5,089 nucleotides of DNA from Thermoplasmata archaeon (lineage in GTDB: Archaea > Thermoplasmatota > Thermoplasmata > WALJ01): assembly GCA_026986305.1 (NCBI GenBank), contig JALSOU010000017.1:1-5089 (forward strand). The letters run 5' to 3'. Position 1 is the stretch's first letter. Each line of letters starts with the position of its first letter. A model generated the notes under the pieces. That model made no database searches. It saw nothing but the letters and a program-made list of their open reading frames with translations, and was not told the DNA's origin. Below, in pieces: positions 4,646 through 5,089 of the stretch. The position numbers and the translations under genes were made by a program.

Positions 4646-5089
4646 CTAGACCCTTTCCATGTATTACAAAGCTTTGCTTCATAGCCCAGTAAAGATTCTC
4701 GTTTTTTTGAATTTCTTTGAGTTTCTGAGGATTCAGCGCTATTAGATCCACCTCAGCGCCTGTTTTTTTCCTTATCTCTGCGGAAATCTCTGCAATCTCC
4801 CCCTCCTCCATCTTTCTCTCTGAAAATATCCAGATATCTATATCGCTTCCTTTTTTGTTCTCACCTCTGGCCCAGCTCCCATACACCCCTGCACCGAGTA
4901 TCATGTATCTTTTCAGGCTTAACTTCCGAAAGAGCAGCGAATTAAGGAGAATTCTAAGGGAATGGGTGATGGGGCTTTCCACGAGAACATATCCTTCTTT
5001 TTTCTTTTTAACTATGCCAATTTTCTTGAGATCCTGTAAATATTTCGATACAAAACCAGAACTCACATTTTTCTTTTTAGAAATTTCAT
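4608..5089 (-). CDS. Winged-helix plus MNT nucleotidyltransferase antitoxin (5' end outside window)
   Basis: A MntA-like antitoxin with an N-terminal DNA-binding domain. The frame stays open to the right edge, so the gene starts beyond it. The visible residues begin EISKKKNVSSGFVSKYLQ, a helix-turn-helix recognition region, then a basic wing (IVKKKKEGYVLVE). The C-terminal domain carries the minimal nucleotidyltransferase signature GSX10DXD, with GS and DID spaced exactly (YGSWARGE, then GSDIDI), plus a third acidic residue in AEVDLIAL, so the catalytic triad looks complete. In known MntA/HepT pairs the MNT protein inactivates its HEPN partner by AMPylation. Here the HEPN gene, which overlaps by 38 nt, is broken. 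A GTG at 5064-5066 could start a shorter form of 152 residues, but this would cut the HTH domain and no ribosome binding site precedes it. Confidence 0.9.
   Translation of the reverse strand, partial: EISKKKNVSSGFVSKYLQDLKKIGIVKKKKEGYVLVESPITHSLRILLNSLLFRKLSLKRYMILGAGVYGSWARGENKKGSDIDIWIFSERKMEEGEIAEISAEIRKKTGAEVDLIALNPQKLKEIQKNENLYWAMKQSFVIHGKGLDELERMYSQRTP

Overview
The window is archaeal and most likely euryarchaeal. The evidence is an archaeal/eukaryotic-type elongation factor 1-alpha end followed by archaeal S10, a tRNA-Thr with U73 and no encoded CCA, strong GGTGA/GAGGTGA ribosome binding sites inside operons, and TATA boxes about 23 nt ahead of start codons that look leaderless. A queC gene fits the archaeosine pathway. 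The lineage within the Euryarchaeota cannot be fixed from this sequence; a Thermoplasmatota-like group is only a guess.

Layout. (1) 1-601, plus strand: the 3' end of tuf (EF-1A) and all of rps10, the end of a str-type translation operon, closed by a T-rich terminator. (2) 602-1141: a non-coding region with a candidate TATA box, three consecutive perfect hairpins, tRNA-Thr(CGT), and then a 78-bp direct tandem repeat in which the last 15 nt of the tRNA gene recur twice downstream. (3) 1142-3380, minus strand: a compact three-gene operon, PfkB-family kinase, then queC, then a metallo-beta-lactamase-fold hydrolase, joined by ATGA and GTGA stop/start overlaps. (4) 3381-3451: a 71-bp divergent promoter region with one TATA box for each direction. 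(5) 3452-4315, plus strand: a ferritin-like domain fused to a VIT1/CCC1-type membrane domain, a probable iron or manganese exporter. (6) 4341-5089, minus strand: a MNT/HEPN toxin-antitoxin locus. The antitoxin is a winged-helix plus nucleotidyltransferase protein that runs off the window with an intact active site. The HEPN partner is broken: its first 53 codons are joined to its last 48 codons in another frame, with the middle missing.

The genes fall into independent groups: translation, tRNA, queuosine/archaeosine precursor synthesis with two accessory enzymes, metal homeostasis, and a decaying toxin-antitoxin pair. The least ordinary parts are the tRNA-tail tandem repeat, the hairpin series in front of the tRNA, and the deleted HEPN gene beside an apparently functional MNT antitoxin. 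I do not see a convincing new multi-gene system.
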